64,000 nucleotides of DNA from Polychytrium aggregatum (lineage: Eukaryota > Chytridiomycota > Chytridiomycetes > Polychytriales): assembly GCF_025602895.1 (NCBI RefSeq), contig NW_026516204.1, positions 124,001-188,000 on the forward strand, read 5' to 3'. The notes beneath the pieces were generated by a model that saw only the letters and a list, made by a program, of their open reading frames with translations, searched no databases and was not told the origin of the DNA. Position 1 is the stretch's first letter, and each line of letters begins with the position of its first letter. Made by a program: the position numbers and the translations under genes. Positions 53,776 to 64,000 of this stretch are shown one piece after another.

Positions 53776-54948
53776 TTGAGATAGTGGTAGAGTGCACTGG
53801 AGGGAACAGGGGGCGGACTTTGGTGCTTCCAGAGAGCACTTGGTTGACATATAGTGGGGACGGGAGATCTGCAGTCAGCTTGGGTGCACCTCAACGCTAC
53901 CCAAAGATCCGGGCATGAGCACAGCAGGCAAGCCCAACCAGATGCGGATCAAGATTCGGGGGAGAGGGATCACCCGAGTTGCTTCTGCGTCCGCGCTCGA
54001 GTAGCGGGTCAAGCGATCCAGCACCGAGCAATATGCGCATGCGTACCGGCTGCAGTAGCTGGGTCCAGACAATTGAAGCGGCTTTATCGCGAGGGCTGAT
54101 CCACCACTGCTCAGCAAACGGAGCAGATCCAAGACGATTCGAGATCGGCAAATGCGGATACTAAAGGAGGGATCGGGCTGATCCGGGAGTGGTGCTGACG
54201 TTTGGCGCCAGGGCGGCAAGCGGAAATGGGATGTAGTGAGTCCAAAGCAGCTCGCTCCAAGGGACCTTGCCTTGTCGCTCTGGGCGGGTCGACGAGAGCA
54301 GCATTCCCGGGCAAGAGCGATCCATTTGCTGTATTGTCGACCCATGCGAGACACAGCAGCCAGCGGCCGGGACGGAGCAACAAGAGCCGCCGTGGCGACC
54401 GAGGCCAGCCCCAAGAATCAATGCGACAGCACTTCCGTTCTCTTCCGTCCAGGCGCCTGCTGCATCGGGAAGCGACCGATCAGGAAGCCAGGGCAGTGGA
54501 CGGGTGGGAACGCTGCTCGATGTCGCAGGAGTGCAGGAAGGGCGAGAGACAATACCTGGAATGCAGCACAGGGCAGAACAGACAGACTCTGAATGCTGCA
54601 GACGAGCCGGTTGCGATGGTTGGATGTCGGCGATGAAGGAGAGCTCGCAGAGCCGGGCCGATCGCTGGTTTTGGGCCGCCCCAGCGGGCCCGGAGTGCTT
54701 TTGTCGAGTCGACACCCTGGTCGTGCTGCATTTCCCCACAGAGCCTGTTGCGCCGGTGCTGATTGGGGGAGTTCGACAGAGAAGACTGCAGAAAAGCCAT
54801 CCACATGATCAGCACGTGGATGGGCGTGTGTGTGTGGCGTGTGTGTGTGTGTGTGTGGTGTTTCCCACACCCCAATGCTCACCGCCAGCGCATGTGTGTA
54901 TATTCAGGATCAGAAGCGGCGTCTGATGACCACCCCCCTCGCCGCAGA
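53776..54948. other. Intergenic region
   Basis: About 1.1 kb without a supported gene. Several overlapping frames of 100-220 codons exist on both strands, but all are Arg/Ser/Cys/Pro-rich and mutually exclusive. A GT repeat occupies about 54826-54860. Confidence 0.5.
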
Positions 54949-57900
54949 TCAGGAATCTTCCTCGTCCAGCATTCCAAAGCTCTTGGTAAACACCTCCTTC
55001 GATGACTTGTACAGGCCCGACAGCGAATGTGTGCCTATCCGGATGCTGTTGACGCTCCGCTTGAAGATCGATGCGGACCGGTTCCGATCACGGACGGCAC
55101 TCTCGGCCTCGACTTTCTTCTTGGCTTCGTTTTCCTTCCGCTGCGCGATGGTCGTACGGATGTGCTCGGCGACGATCTCGTTCTGCCGCAAGACCTCATT
55201 GAAGTCTTCCTTGGTCAGAACGCAGAGCTCGACGTCTCCCATCGCCTTGGCCGATGCCGTTCGTTTGCAGTCTGGCCGATTGGTTCACCGTCGCCGGTCG
55301 GGTGTATTCGTGGCCGCAAAGGCAGCGAGGAGGGGTCCGACAGTCACAGACAAAATCCCCGCATAGGACGGCCATGTTGTAGGGGGGGAGAATCGATGCA
55401 GCGCAGCGTCAGTAGCGGCGAACGGAGGATTGCATCGGTAAAGGAGGGAAAAGTGCTCCTTCAGAACCAGCCACAGATCTCCACGGTTCAAAGATGGGCG
55501 ACTTTTCGAGCGACTCCGTTTTCAGTGTCCCTGCGGCGGAAGCGGCTGCGGCGTGTATCCCTGGACCCTGGCGACAGGTCTGGGGATCCGCACCAGCCGC
55601 TGCCTCCTTTCGTCTTCGTGGTCCAGTCTCGCCTTCATCCCCCCGTACTTCAGTCCAAGCCACGCCGACTGCGGGAGTAGCAAGATCCACCTCTCCAAGT
55701 CCTCACCTTCGAATAGGGCGATCTCGCCAAAGAAGCTGCCGGCGTTTAGTGTACAGAATATCTGACCGGTATCACCGACGATTTGAACTCGCCCCTTCTT
55801 GATAAAATACATTTCGTTGCCGTCGTCTCCCTTCCTGAACACAAACCAGTTATCCAGTACAAGCAAGGGCTGTCGAGAGAGCCAGTTTGGGTCAGAACAG
55901 ATGCGCCGATCAGCAGCAAGCACGACTCGAATCCATATCGCCACTCCTACGAGGGAGCGAGGAGCAGTGAGGCAGCAATCGGACTCGCAGGCCTTGCGAG
56001 TGAGCGGCTGATACAAAGGCGGAAACGCTGCCTTTGGTGCTTGTCGTTCCTGCACTCTGCTTCACCCAGGCGCCTTGAATCATCTCGAAGTGGCGGGGGC
56101 AATCACAGGCATCCTCTGGGCTTCCTCATGACCGTATTCTTTCGATCTCTAGTGCGTCCTCGCTGATCAACCGTCCCAGTGTTGCTTGGGTGCTCGTGTG
56201 GCCTCACCTTCATTTTGAACGTCACCGAGTTTTTGAATTGCATGTCGGTTTCCTGGAATATCGGTACGCTCTGCACCAGATCCAGATACAGAAAATTCTT
56301 GATCTCTTGTTGAACGGACTTTGGAATATCGTCAAACAAATGTGCCTCGTCCATGCCCTGGCTTCTTCGCCACTGCAGCGCCTTGTGAGCTGTCACCATC
56401 TGGATCCGCGAGAAAGATCCTTCGTTATTCACCGCCGTGGCGCAAGTCGAGTTGGCCATTCATTGCGAGCGATTGGGAGCGATTGCGCGCAGTTTCATTC
56501 AGCCCACGCGGTTCCACAGTGAATCCGTTCACTTCTCGCCGACAATCGCGAACACCTTGTGACGGACCACTCTGCACGACCCTCAAGCGGCCAAGCTACC
56601 TTCTGAATGTCCGGAAGCAATCCTTTCTCGCGCATGTACTTTCGCAGCCATGCCATCTCAAATTTGTGGCGCTCCTCTGGGATCAGTGGAGACAGAGGAT
56701 CCCGAGTCAGCGGGACAAGCAGGGCGCATGGCTCGGATTGAAACCAACGCAGAAGGATGGGAATACGATACAGCCGACTGATTGCCGTTTTGCTGGAGGA
56801 TGTTCATCCGCCGGAGCATGCTCATCGATTCGATTCGATTCGATTTGATATCCCCACTGTTGTCGATATGCCCTTCGTCCGCCACCACTGCTCAAGAGAG
56901 CACAGCAATGCAAACGAATGCGCAACAGATACGCACCTGCTTTGGTCGACGCTGCTGTGTGGTCAAGCATCTCGACAATACTGTGTATGTTTCCAAAGAC
57001 AGTTCCATAGGCCAGGATCCCAGCTACGAACTCAAATATCACATAAATGTTCTCGGTGTCCAGCTCTGTGTCGCGCAGCTTGAGCACGAGCGATCTGAGC
57101 GCCGATAGGTACGAAGTGAGGTACTGGGTCGATTGTGGCACGATATTTCCGTTGGTGTCGAACAGTAGGTTGTTTCGATCGATCCAGCGGTTGCCGGGAA
57201 TCAATAGATTGTCGATCGTCCAGAATAGACACCCGTCGATGTGGCCCATGATCATGAGGATAACCATGGTTTTGACCAGTCGCGTTATCGGCTGTGAGAG
57301 CCCGCGAATCGGATATTGCATCAGAGTCTGGCGTCAGTTCATGAAGAGCGTTTGTGCCGGTCGTAACTCTCCGTCAGATAACAAGGGCACGATGGAGCTG
57401 GAGGGCTACGAAAGAACAAAACGAAAACACCCTCGGCCCAGAATTACTCCACCGCCACGCCCAGTCGTTCGGTCAACTTGGATTCCATAAATGAGGTGTG
57501 GACAAAGTGATGCTAAGAGACACGGGTACGGGCTTGGGAGCGTCTCAAGACGAGCGATCCGAACCGGCCCCGCGACCACGGCGCTGTCCCGCATCAACAT
57601 CAGTTACCATCGGAAAGTGTCCAAGATGCAGGCTTAGGAGTCGACGGAACGGCGTCCGTATCATGTTTTTGACAAACCGAAGTAATGCCCATACTTGCAG
57701 GGCTGCTGAGCTGCAGTCGCGTGGGAGAAAGGGCAAGAGAGTGTGCGAGAGAAACGAGTAGATGGGTTGGTCTGAAGCCATGTCCTTGCATCGCATGCTC
57801 CTTGCCTCCACCGACAGGTTGCTTCGTTCGTGCTCGCTCAAGAGAATCGATCAACCGCGACTTTACGGTTCGTGATCCGCGGACTACGAACCGACGACGC

Positions 57901-58592
57901 CCAGAGCAAGCACAGAACAAGATTATGCGGCGACTTTGGAATCGCCAGCAGAGCCGACGGGCATCGAGCGGCACAAGGCTCCCAGCGCACGTATACCTGT
58001 TTGGGTTCCCTGCCCACGGGAAGAAGCCAAATGGGATGAAGGGAATCAAATCGAACGGAATGCATCCGATTGCATCAATCCATCCCAAGCGCTTGATAAA
58101 ATAATTCCGTCGGAGCTCGTTTGGGGAGGTGATGAGGACGCCGTAATCGTTCTTGAAGGTGACGCGCGACTGCACCAGGCAATCCATCATCATGATGCAG
58201 TCGATGCCCAGGAAAAAGTAGATGATCTGGAGAATGTTGGATCCGACTGGCCAGGCTAAGTAAACGGGTATGGTTATGATGTTGAAGAGGTGGATGAGGT
58301 TGATGCCGTATGCCCACCACAGGACAGCTACGCTGTTCATTGGAATGATGAACTGGAACGGATGCCGCGGCAGTTTGCTGGTGTCGATTTGCATGTCTAT
58401 GGCGTTTTGCAGATGCGCCTGAGCTTCCTTTGCCGGATCAAGTTTCTCTCGTTTCAGCGAGCCAGGGTTGCTGCCGTCGCCCGGACTCGTGCTGCTTGAC
58501 TGTTGCGGCCGCCAAGCCGAGCTTCGTACGGACGGCCGTTGAACGAACCCGGCCTCCTCGTCGCCTTTCATGTTTGAAGGAACAAAGTTCAT
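54949..58592 (-). CDS. Cyclic-nucleotide-binding 6-TM cation channel with atypical pore
   Basis: Seven exons join in phase to 602 aa: 58592-57997, 57710-57608, 57291-56937, 56676-56600, 56399-56208, 55869-55707, 55271-54949. The architecture is that of CNG/HCN channels: S1 (VAVLWWAYGINLIHLFNII), S2 (YFFLGIDCIMMMDCL), S3 (WIDAIGCIPFDLIPF), a weakly charged S4 (LLRFVKNMIRTPFRRLL), S5 (VKTMVILMIMGHIDGCLF), pore, S6 (YVIFEFVAGILAYGTVF), C-linker (MAWLRKYMREKGLL, then DEAHLFDDIPKSVQQEI) and a cyclic-nucleotide-binding domain with NEMYFIKKGRVQI and GSFFGEIALF. The pore helix YLTSYLSALRS leads into LVLKLRD where K+ channels have TxGYGD. After the phosphate-binding cassette the RTASAKA stretch keeps the Arg expected to contact the phosphate. 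Zoospores use cGMP/cAMP channels in phototaxis; that role here is inference. Confidence 0.85.
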
Positions 58593-59359
58593 CGCGACGA
58601 GACCCAGGCGTTCGCGTCAGCAGCGGGATGTGGATATCAAGGAGGGGGTGGGTGGGAGAGTAAGACGGCAATGCGCCCAGCGGCTGTGATGCTGCGACCG
58701 TGAGAAGACTAAGATCGGAGAATATGTAGGGCAAGAGGGGATCCGCGCCAGCCACAGTGGGTTTCTCGAACAGATGGGTTGAATATGTATTGGCGATCTT
58801 GGAGGATCGATCCAGCTTCGACTCCAGCCTGCTGAAAAGCTCAAGTGGTCTATTGAGGCCGAGTAATCGATCGTCTTCTGGCATCTCTGCCAGCACACCA
58901 CTGCGTGATTGAGCACTGGAGAGTATGTTTGGCCAGGCCAGCAAACCTGCAGCGACACAGATGAGGTCAGTCGGCACGGATGGGAAGCAGCCGGCAGTGA
59001 TCCTATTGGCTCTGCGGGCCTGTTTCAACGGGATACTTCAATAAGCAGATGGCTTGTATGTGGGCTGAATGAGTGTTGATCGGCCGCTGGGCTGAACGGC
59101 ATTGATCGGCACTCGCACCATCGCGATGCACTCGACCGACAAGGTGTCGACCGCAGAGATATCGAAGGCTTGGATTGACCCCATGGGACAGACAACTCAG
59201 GGAGACGCCTGACTCACTTGGCTGTTCTTGGCTGAGCACGATACGATCCAACTACGTCGTGTTTTGGCCGAAAGAAATGGTATGCCCCATTGTTCTTCGG
59301 CCCGTTGCAGCCGATGGATCGCACGATTGACGACCTCATTCGTGACACTCTGATTCAAG
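58593..59359. other. Upstream region of the channel gene
   Basis: A minus-strand frame at 58593-59028 reads as ordinary-looking protein (for example LNRPLELFSRLESKLDRSSK) but is in another phase from the channel start; it may be an upstream exon or chance. The remaining stretch to 59359 shows no gene. Confidence 0.4.
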
Positions 59360-59611
59360 ACACCCCGGTCCAAAGCGAGATGGGACACCCAGACACCATG
59401 GCTGCATCGATAGCGCGATAACGAGCTGTGATGCACCGAATGAACTGATATACCGGATGAACTGCGATGCATCGAATGCATCCACTGCTGAATGGGCAAG
59501 CCCTGATAGATCCCATGCAGGTCACCCTTCCTCTGATGGAGCTGCTCGAAATGCCTGAGGAGCCTCGGATGACGGAACTGGAGCGTCTCGTTTCAAAACG
59601 GGTGCACAGTA
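59360..59611 (-). mobile_element. Tc1/mariner-like relic (copy 4, degraded)
   Basis: The left end at about 59366-59393 reads GGTCCAAAGCGAGATGGGACA, matching the inward terminal repeat of copy 2. The right end at 59581-59611 (GAGCGTCTCGTTTCA to CACAGTA) matches it in inverted orientation and ends at TA. The interior 59497-59580 is shared with the relic at 32019-32100. A TGCATCGAATGCATC-type palindrome lies at 59465-59485. No transposase frame survives. Confidence 0.55.
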
Positions 59612-59819
59612 TATTTCGACATCGATACCGTCATCATTGTTATCATCATCATCATCTTTGCGCGCATGTGTGATCCCTAAGGGCCGGGGGTTGGGCATCA
59701 CAACACCAGATATGATACAAGGCCCACGCTGGCGGCGGCAGTGGTGGCAGGGGAGCCTCATGAGCACGATATGCTATTGCTTGGTCATAGATCTCGACTT
59801 GGGTGGCGCCAGATGCAGA

Positions 59820-60722
59820 CTAGGCCTCGACGTTGATTTCATAGGTTGCTCCGGTGCGCTTGGTGGTAGCTGCCTGGGTGGCAAACTGGTTGGGGACGAT
59901 CATGACGGGACACTCGGCTCGGTGGAGAACATGGCTCGTGACGCTTCCTATACGGACAGCAGACAAAGAGTATTAGCACACTCGACGCTGCACTAATGGT
60001 GCACTCAGGACACATGGCTTGAAGCGGCAACGAGACAGCAACAGGGTGACTTACCCAGACACGGCCGAGCACCCTTTCCGTGGCTGCCCATGACAATCAA
60101 TCGAGGAGACAGCTCGTTGGCCTCGATCATGATGACACCGCGGGGCTCGCCATAGGCAACCGAGACGCTGACGCTGTTGGCAATGCTGCGAGTCTTGAGG
60201 ATAGTCGTGGCCATGGCCTTGAGCTTCTCGGCGATCTGTTCCAAAGCACGCAGGCATTTGTGAGAGACAGGTCATCGCATCTCATTGACAATCAGAGTTC
60301 GAGTCCGGCTCACAGGGCGGGGCTGGTGCCTACCTCTTGGAGTTCAGATTGCTCGTAGGTGTCGTCGACGGAGGACTCTATCGAGTTCAGAAACAGAGGA
60401 TCGGGCACACGTTAGTGGACTGAGGACAGCTTGGGCAGGTGTGAGTAGTAGCGATGTGCCACTATGGACACAGTTTGCAGGTTCGGACAGGTATCTCTGA
60501 TCCGAAAGCCAGCACCGACAGCGCCCCGAGCAGCACGACGCCCAGAAACAGAGGCCGATTGTCGCGGGAGGATCACTTACCGAGGCTGTGTTGGGCGACA
60601 TGCAGCACCACGACCTTGTCGGTGGGGGCAATCAGATTGTCCAGACAGTAGGCGAGAACGGCCTGGGAGTGAGCCGAAGTCGAGTCGAGGGGAACGAGGA
60701 CGACGTTGCTTTCGACAGCCAT
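59820..60722 (-). CDS. Universal stress protein (UspA-like)
   Basis: Exons 60722-60581, 60377-60334, 60235-60055 and 59947-59820 join in phase to 164 aa. The fold pattern is complete: first strand NVVLVPLDSTSAHSQAVLAY, second VVVLHVAQHSL, the helix EKLKAMATTIL, strand VSVSVAYGEPRGVIM, then SPRLIVMGSHGKGARPCLGS and CPVMIVPN. Usp proteins of this type usually bind ATP through Gly-2x-Gly-9x-Gly-Ser; here the second spacer is seven residues and spans the third intron, so ATP binding may be altered or the donor shifted. Cytosolic, stress-related function by family; fungal members are poorly characterised. A TATA element lies 104 bases upstream of the start. Confidence 0.88.
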
Positions 60723-61466
60723 GATGGAAGGGTTTGGAACGCAGAAAGGGCGAGGACGCAGAGGTGGAGGCAGATGTTATTGAAGTCGCTTGACTGACGA
60801 GTGATACGGATAGGCGAGGCCTGCGGTTTTATATCTGCGGGGCACCGCGAACCCCCTCGCTGCTGCTCATGATGATGCAGGATGATGCGAGATGAGGCAG
60901 CGGCGAGCACCCGAGAAGACGGGCGCCTTCGCTCCGTGGGGACGGGTGCTCGATCTCGCCCAACAGGAGCGAGCCGGCGCCACGGATGGACATGTGGGGG
61001 GGGTCGTTGCTGTTTCTGCCTCGATTGTGCTGTGTCTCTCGGGATGCCCATGCGATGCAGTGCCGCTCTTGGGCTCGCCGGGTGCGCTGTGGTGCTTGGG
61101 CTGTCCATTCGGTGAATGCGCTGGGCGAGACCTCTTGCCAGCTCCTTCGATTCGCGTCCAAGCACGCGCCCCCATGTTCCTCCAGCCCCGGCCAATCGCA
61201 GCGCTCATGGAGCGCACGCGCCGGCTGCCCGGTGGCGCTGCAGACACGTGGGTGTGGCAGGGCTCGTGGCCGGCCGCACTCTGGCCTCTGGCTCGATCCG
61301 GCGGCTCCTGCCCTGTATGGGCAAATGGTGTGGCTGCAACCGACTGCTCCGCTCCGCAAGGGACAATCCAGCCCGCCCAGCTTCCCCCAGTCAGTCAATA
61401 GGTGGCCCAGCTTCCCCCAGTAGCAGCAGCAACTGATCGACCAAGCTGCCCGCACCGACAGCACCC
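60723..61466. other. Divergent promoter region
   Basis: 744 bases between the universal stress protein and DNAJC9-like start codons. Several long frames on both strands are compositional artefacts. A duplicated CCCAGCTTCCCCCAGT word lies at 61377-61424, just before the forward gene. Confidence 0.5.
60826..60834 (-). promoter_or_regulatory. TATA element of the universal stress protein gene
   Basis: The minus strand reads GATATAAAAC about 104 bases upstream of the ATG at 60722, the same distance as in the MET17-like promoter. Confidence 0.55.
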
Positions 61467-62768
61467 ATGCCCAAAAAAACCAAGCAGGAGCGACCTGCAA
61501 AGGTCTCCACCGAAGATCTCGATAGCCACGAGATCGACCTCTATGCCGAGTTTGGTCTGACCAAGGAGGCCACCCCTGATCAGATCAAGCGCGCATACTA
61601 CAAGCTTGCACTCACCCATCACCCGGACAAGGCCAGGCCCGGCGACGCCCAGGCCGAAGAAGAAGTAAAGGAGCGCTTCCAGGAGATCTCGAAATGGTAC
61701 GGCATCCTCTCCGACCCGGTCAAGCGCAAGCGCTACGATGCCACGGGCATCATCAGCGATAAGGACTTCAACCTCGAGGACGTGGCCGACTGGGACGCTT
61801 ATTTCCGCAATTTGTGGGGCGGCAAGGTCACAGAAGAGGCAATCGACGAGTTTGCCGCAAAGTACAAAGGTGGGGGAGCTCGACAATTCCGCCGTACTGC
61901 GCTGGATACTGGTCGATGGTGCTTGGGCATCTGCGAGAGAGCAACCGCATCGGGCCCGGATCATGGCATCTCCATCTGTCGCGGCTTGCACAGCCAAAGC
62001 GGCATGCCGACGCTGTCTGCAGAGGTGCTGGACGCTATTGGCTGATTGCAGCAGCTAGCGGGCATTGACACCACAGCTGTTTTGCGTGCATCTGCCCCAG
62101 GCTCCAGCGAAGAGCAGGCCGATATCATCAAGGCCTATACCAAGTGCAAGGGCGACATGAACTCGATCTTGAACGAGGTTCCGCTCATTTCTGTGGACGA
62201 CGAGGAGCGTGTTGAGCAGCTTCTCCGAGAGTTGATTGACACCAAGGAAATCAAAGAATTCAAAAAGTTCAAGGAGACCACGACCATGGAGCAGAAGGAG
62301 CAGCGGCGCCAGGAGGCCATCGACGAGGCCGAGGAGGCCGAGAAAGAGAGCCTCGCGGCCAAAGCCAAGGGCAAGGCCAAGTCGTCCAAAGGCAAAAACG
62401 GACCCGACGACTCGAAGGAAAACTCACTTGCCCAGCTGCTAAGCAACCGGGCCAAGCAGCGCCATGAGAGCCTGATCGATGGACTCATGAACAAGTACGT
62501 CAACAAGCCCAGTAAGAAGGCAGCGCAGCCCGCCAAGACGAGTAAAGCCAGCAAGAAAGGCGCCCACAGCGAGGATGGCGACGATTGGATCGATGAGGAT
62601 GGCGATGGCGACGACGGCTGGATCGACCACGACGGAGATGGCGACGAGGACTCGGGCGAGCCTGTTGCCGAGCCGACCGAGGAAGAGTTTGAGGCGATCC
62701 AAAAACGCATTCTGAAGCGCAAGCCAAGCGCAAGCGATACCAAGAAGAGCAAGAAGAAGCCGATCTGA
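61467..62768 (+). CDS. DNAJC9: DNAJC9-type J-domain co-chaperone
   Basis: Exons 61467-61869 and 62101-62768 join in phase to 356 aa. The J domain covers about 22-93 (DLYAEFGLTKEATPDQIKRA; HPD in LTHHPDKARPGD; KRKRYDATG), followed by the family-specific WDAYFRNLWGGKVTEEAI segment. The second exon contains the matching C-terminal helical region (EEQADIIKAYTKCKGDMNSI, RELIDTKEIKEFKKF) and a Lys/Glu-rich tail with nuclear-localisation-like clusters (KRKPSASDTKKSKKKPI). Animal DNAJC9 is a histone H3-H4 co-chaperone that recruits HSP70; budding yeast lacks a clear equivalent, while many other fungi retain one. The tail between about 255 and 335 is low-complexity acidic (DDWIDEDGDGDDGWID), an addition relative to the short vertebrate protein. 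Confidence 0.88.
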
Positions 62769-63800
62769 GCCTGGGCTGTTGGCACCACATGGCAATGCAG
62801 TACATGGCAATGCAGTACATGGCAATGCAGCACATGGCAATGCAGTACATGGCAATGCAGTGCTCGCGGATTGGAGCAAGACACTCTGCGTTGGTCTGAT
62901 CCTGAATACATCCGCGCCGGCCTGATGTGCCCAATACCCCTGGCAAGTGCAGTGCGCTTGATATCTTTGGCAAATCCAATCCGCCATGAACGGCATCGCC
63001 CAGACAACACCGCCTCGACCAAAATAGAGTTGATACCCCACGCGAGTCGACTTGTCCGAGGTCGGTCAATCGATAGCCAGCACCCACCGTCTCCGTTCCC
63101 TGCGCATCGTCCAACTCTGCACAATGGTGGACTCCTCTTGACCCCCAGAGCTTTGTCGATGCTGGCCCCACTCGTCGGCCGGCCAGCGGCAGCCTCCTCG
63201 TCAACATCGTCCGGGCTGGCGCTGTTGACACCAACGCCGACCTATCGCCGCTCCCAGACGCCCGCCAGTCGCAGCGGCGACTCTCCCCGTGCATCGTCGT
63301 CAGTTGCCCATGGCCCCTTTTGCGCCAAACGGTCGGTGGTGTTCCTCCTTGCAGCCGTGGGCGTCGCTGTCGGCCTGAGGCTGCGGTCCGTTCTTGGGCG
63401 GCTGTTGTTTTGGGTCCTCGGGGCTCGTGTTGATCGTCTTCGGCCGTCAACAGCCCGTGCTGCCCTTGCCGTGCGCCGCAGTGTTTCTGCCTCGATGCAC
63501 CCACCCAGGGCCCCTCGCTCTTCATGCCGACACAAACACCATCTACGGGTGGCACGGCGCTCTTCGGCGACCAGTCCCTCTTGCTGGTGCTGTTGCTCAC
63601 GGCTTGCCTCCCGTCATGTGGCTGCCAGGCCTCGTTTGCAATCTGATCCCCCCCCCAAAAGGGTCTGGATGCAATAAAAGATAGGCAACAGCGCCGGGTC
63701 GTGCCCGCCCTCACGTCCTTCCCCACCCTTTCCCATCCCTTCCCACCACCCACCACAACCCATCTCAACCCATCTCGACCCAGACTATTCGATACCACAA
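62769..63800. other. Upstream region of the second adenylating enzyme gene
   Basis: Apart from the 15-bp array listed separately I find no gene. The + and - strand frames of 200-430 codons here are Arg/Ser/Pro-rich and non-specific. The 90 bases before 63801 are C/A-rich, typical of a fungal leader. Confidence 0.45.
62787..62861. repeat. 15-bp minisatellite ACATGGCAATGCAGT (5 units)
   Basis: Five nearly perfect units begin 19 bases after the stop codon of the DNAJC9-like gene, probably in its 3' UTR. Confidence 0.95.
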
Positions 63801-64000
63801 ATGGCTGATGATCTACCAGACTCCGGTCCAGCCACCCAGCACCCCATCCTCGACCTCGTCGATGCGGCCCGCGAGATTCCCGCCTTTCCCGCCTTCCGGA
63901 CAGCCGAGCACGATGTGCCAGAAACCCTGACCTTCAAGCAGTTCTGGGATCTCTGTCAGGCAGTCGCTCAGTCCCTCAAGGCCCTCCCGGGCTGGGAAGC
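63801..64000 (+). CDS. Second adenylating (NRPS-like) enzyme, 5' part only
   Basis: The frame from the ATG at 63801 is open to the window edge (66 codons shown). The translation MADDLPDSGPATQHPILDLV and the later QFWDLCQAVAQSLKALPGW match in order and spacing the start of the A-T-R enzyme at 47214 (KHAYSIAQALKALPGW), so this is the N-terminal part of a related AMP-binding enzyme without the acidic extension. Whether it also has carrier and reductase domains cannot be seen. Confidence 0.75.
   Translation, partial: MADDLPDSGPATQHPILDLVDAAREIPAFPAFRTAEHDVPETLTFKQFWDLCQAVAQSLKALPGWE

Noticed and set aside
62500-63798. 432-codon reverse and 268-codon forward frames upstream of the last gene
   Set aside because: Mutually overlapping, low-complexity and partly built from the 15-bp repeat (Cys-Ile-Ala-Met strings).

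Overview
The window looks like nuclear DNA of a flagellated (zoosporic) fungus, most likely a chytrid-type lineage. It combines fungal families (O-acetylhomoserine sulfhydrylase, a DUF1769 protein, a PaxB-type membrane protein, a SYLF protein, an NRPS-like A-T-R reductase) with a full axonemal dynein heavy chain, which only flagellated fungi keep. Genes are GC-rich, sit on both strands and are split by short introns (GT-AG, with two GC-AG cases). There is no operon structure, no CRISPR and no viral or toxin gene.

Left part (1-12.8 kb): a short Tc1/mariner-like relic, a reverse-strand MET17-type enzyme, then a 23-exon reverse-strand gene for a class C (GABA-B/metabotropic-like) G-protein-coupled receptor. 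I rebuilt that gene exon by exon; all splice phases agree and it gives 930 residues. A tRNA-Tyr with a 10-base intron, a second relic and a conserved-looking protein of unknown function follow.

Middle (13.8-44.5 kb): a 15 kb, 10-exon gene for a DNAH1-type inner-arm dynein heavy chain (4,356 aa); an EI24/CysZ-like membrane protein and a SYLF protein that share a promoter region; a PaxB-like integral membrane protein; a membrane-anchored M13 peptidase homologue with every zinc-site residue replaced; a DNAJC17-type J/RRM protein; and a DBP2/DDX5 DEAD-box helicase.

Right part (44.9-64 kb): a CHID1-like GH18 protein, an adenylation/carrier/reductase enzyme, a DUF1769 protein, a cyclic-nucleotide-binding 6-TM channel with an abnormal selectivity filter, a third MITE-like relic, a universal stress protein, a DNAJC9-type co-chaperone, and the first 200 bases of a second, related adenylating enzyme.

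The points most worth following are the class C receptor with a PH-like tail, the channel whose filter lacks the GYG signature, the M13 pseudopeptidase, and a family of 0.2-0.4 kb TA-flanked relics. Exon borders were placed by hand from splice consensus and reading phase, so single borders may be off by a base or choose a nearby alternative site.
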